Assembly (NCBI GenBank): GCA_016699445.1
Contig: CP064976.1
Location: forward strand, 992,001 to 1,056,000
Source of the DNA: Deltaproteobacteria bacterium
GTDB taxonomy: Bacteria; UBA10199; JACPAL01; GCA-016699445
Length of the DNA stretch: 64,000 bases
Reading direction: 5' to 3'
A program made the position numbers and the translations under genes. This document shows positions 63,124-64,000 of the stretch, piece after piece (the first letter of the stretch is position 1; every line of letters starts with the position of its first letter). The notes beneath the pieces were generated by a model. It did no database searches. It saw nothing but the letters and a program-made list of their open reading frames with translations, and had not been told where the DNA came from.

Positions 63124-63546
63124 ATGAAAAATATAAAAATAGTATCTCTGATGACTTTAATACTTTTAAGCGCTGCCTGCGCCCATCATCCGGATGTGCG
63201 GCCAGGAGCTGAAGGGATCCATCGAGTTGTCCTGGCGGCTGATTTTAAAGAGGCGACTGATGAAGGGCGTGATGCCATGAAACAAGCCAATCAATTTTGT
63301 AAAGAATCTGGCAAACAAGCCGCGGTGGTCGAAGAAAACTGTAAATATACAGGCTCCATGAAAGAAGATGATTACATCGCAGCCAAAAAAGCCGCTCGCA
63401 TTGCCAATGCTGTCGGGGATGTGATCTCGGGCATTGGTTATGGAAAACATGCAGAAACAGGTGAATCGGTAAAAGACAGTGGTCGCGGTGCTGATGACGC
63501 CATTGGAAAAGGTTATACCTACGAGATGAAATTTAAGTGTCAGTAA
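63124..63546 (+). CDS. Small lipoprotein, unknown
   Basis: This 140-residue protein has the lipobox LSAAC (Cys near 19) and a mature part with Lys, Ala and Gly residues and four further Cys in two spaced pairs. AAGGAGAGG precedes the ATG. The family is not recognised. It was probably the original neighbour of the RCC1 gene before the ATPase inserted. Confidence 0.65.
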   Translation: MKNIKIVSLMTLILLSAACAHHPDVRPGAEGIHRVVLAADFKEATDEGRDAMKQANQFCKESGKQAAVVEENCKYTGSMKEDDYIAAKKAARIANAVGDVISGIGYGKHAETGESVKDSGRGADDAIGKGYTYEMKFKCQ

Positions 63547-63549
63547 TTT

Positions 63550-63822
63550 CTACACAGGTGGCCAAAAGAGAAACGCTGTTAGGATAGATCCTACCAACAA
63601 CGACAACCACACATTCGGGACAAAATAGCCATACACCATCAATCCCACACCCAAAAGCATGTGGCGCGCACTGGCGATTTTTTTTCCGTAACGCCAGGCG
63701 CCCAGACCCACGATACTAAACATGATGCCGATAAAAATCGACCCCATACTCCACGAGCTATCAGAAGCTCCGCTGGAAGTGGCATGAATGAGGGATTCAA
63801 CTTCGGGAGAAAATGGTTTCAT
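63550..63822 (-). CDS. Small membrane protein, unknown
   Basis: This 90-residue protein has two to three hydrophobic segments (about 25-42, 50-66 and 70-88) with a GAWRYGKK loop between the first two. It resembles small inner-membrane proteins of unknown role. It is convergent with the lipoprotein, three bases apart. Confidence 0.6.
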   Translation of the reverse strand: MKPFSPEVESLIHATSSGASDSSWSMGSIFIGIMFSIVGLGAWRYGKKIASARHMLLGVGLMVYGYFVPNVWLSLLVGSILTAFLFWPPV

Positions 63823-63923
63823 AAGAAGTGCTATTATCTATTTTTTCACCAAATGCCTACGACTTTAGACAGTGTCTTTTTGCCCCTTGCACAGACCGCC
63901 ATCCTGGACTAAGGGGCGCATCC

Positions 63924-64000
63924 ATGAAACGTAAAAATTCACAGAACCTATTCAAAAAAGCTCAAAAAATAATCCCCGGCGGTGTCAATTCTCCTGTCCG
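63924..64000 (+). CDS. hemL: Glutamate-1-semialdehyde 2,1-aminomutase, N-terminal part
   Basis: The window ends 25 codons into a gene whose product begins with Lys-rich residues, SQNLFKKAQKIIPGGVNSPV. That is the standard HemL start. HemL makes 5-aminolevulinate in the C5 pathway to haem. The rest lies beyond the window. Confidence 0.85.
   Translation, partial: MKRKNSQNLFKKAQKIIPGGVNSPV

Overview
The window looks like a chromosome segment of a diderm, free-living, uncultured bacterium of moderate-to-low GC. An outer membrane is implied by a TonB-dependent receptor, several lipoproteins and a dedicated TonB. Gene order is proteobacterial: rplU-rpmA-obgE-proB-proA-rsfS-gpmI, and rpsU-yqeY-dnaG-rpoD. 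Hopanoid genes (hpnG-like and hpnH), a beta-oxidation set and lipoproteins with Asp/Thr/Pro-rich stalks recall deltaproteobacterial or myxobacterial relatives. That placement is inference; there is no rRNA gene here.

Layout. 0-4.2 kb: an hpnG-like nucleosidase, a small inverted repeat holding a tRNA/tmRNA-like 3' fragment, a frameshifted enoyl-CoA hydratase, an A-type Fe-S carrier, an SPFH protein and a YjdF-like membrane protein. 4.24-13.37 kb: a 9.1-kb integrative island in the 3' end of tRNA-Arg(ACG), bounded by 43-bp direct repeats. It carries a tyrosine integrase, an excisionase-like protein, a serine recombinase, several HTH regulators, an HTH/PIN toxin-antitoxin pair coupled to a terminase-small-subunit-like gene, and secreted or unknown proteins. 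13.5-17.1 kb: two unknown genes, a short-chain dehydrogenase and an acyl-CoA dehydrogenase. 17.3-29.6 kb: rng-rplU-rpmA-obgE, two secreted proteins, bolA-proB-proA-rsfS, a DUF4143-type ATPase, gpmI and yajQ. 29.6-34.3 kb: a 1572-residue protein with what looks like a complete CarD-type module near its N terminus. 34.3-38.3 kb: a DUF983 protein and a fadN/fadA-like beta-oxidation pair. 38.4-40.6 kb: an orphan 544-residue gene lying between rnpB and a duplicate of the rnpB 3' end and terminator. 40.7-47.2 kb: rnhA-like, a zinc-ribbon coiled-coil protein, a CAT-anticodon tRNA, the rpoD/dnaG/yqeY/rpsU cluster and a Nudix hydrolase. 47.2-55.8 kb: a cobalamin riboswitch followed by btuB, a BtuG-like beta-propeller lipoprotein, another propeller-like lipoprotein, btuF, btuC, btuD and tonB, that is, one vitamin B12 uptake operon. 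55.8-64 kb: a DUF3047 protein, two more DUF4143-type ATPases with duplicated flanking DNA, hpnH, an MBOAT acyltransferase, an RCC1 lipoprotein, small envelope proteins and the start of hemL.

Two themes run across the window. First, at least seven genes, including the essential dnaG and rpmA, are split by one-base length changes in homopolymers. This most simply means homopolymer errors in the assembly, with slippage-corrected decoding as the alternative. Second, four single genes (a 212-residue island gene, the 544-residue gene by rnpB and two DUF4143 ATPases) sit between direct duplications of neighbouring DNA, as though single-gene cassettes had been inserted.
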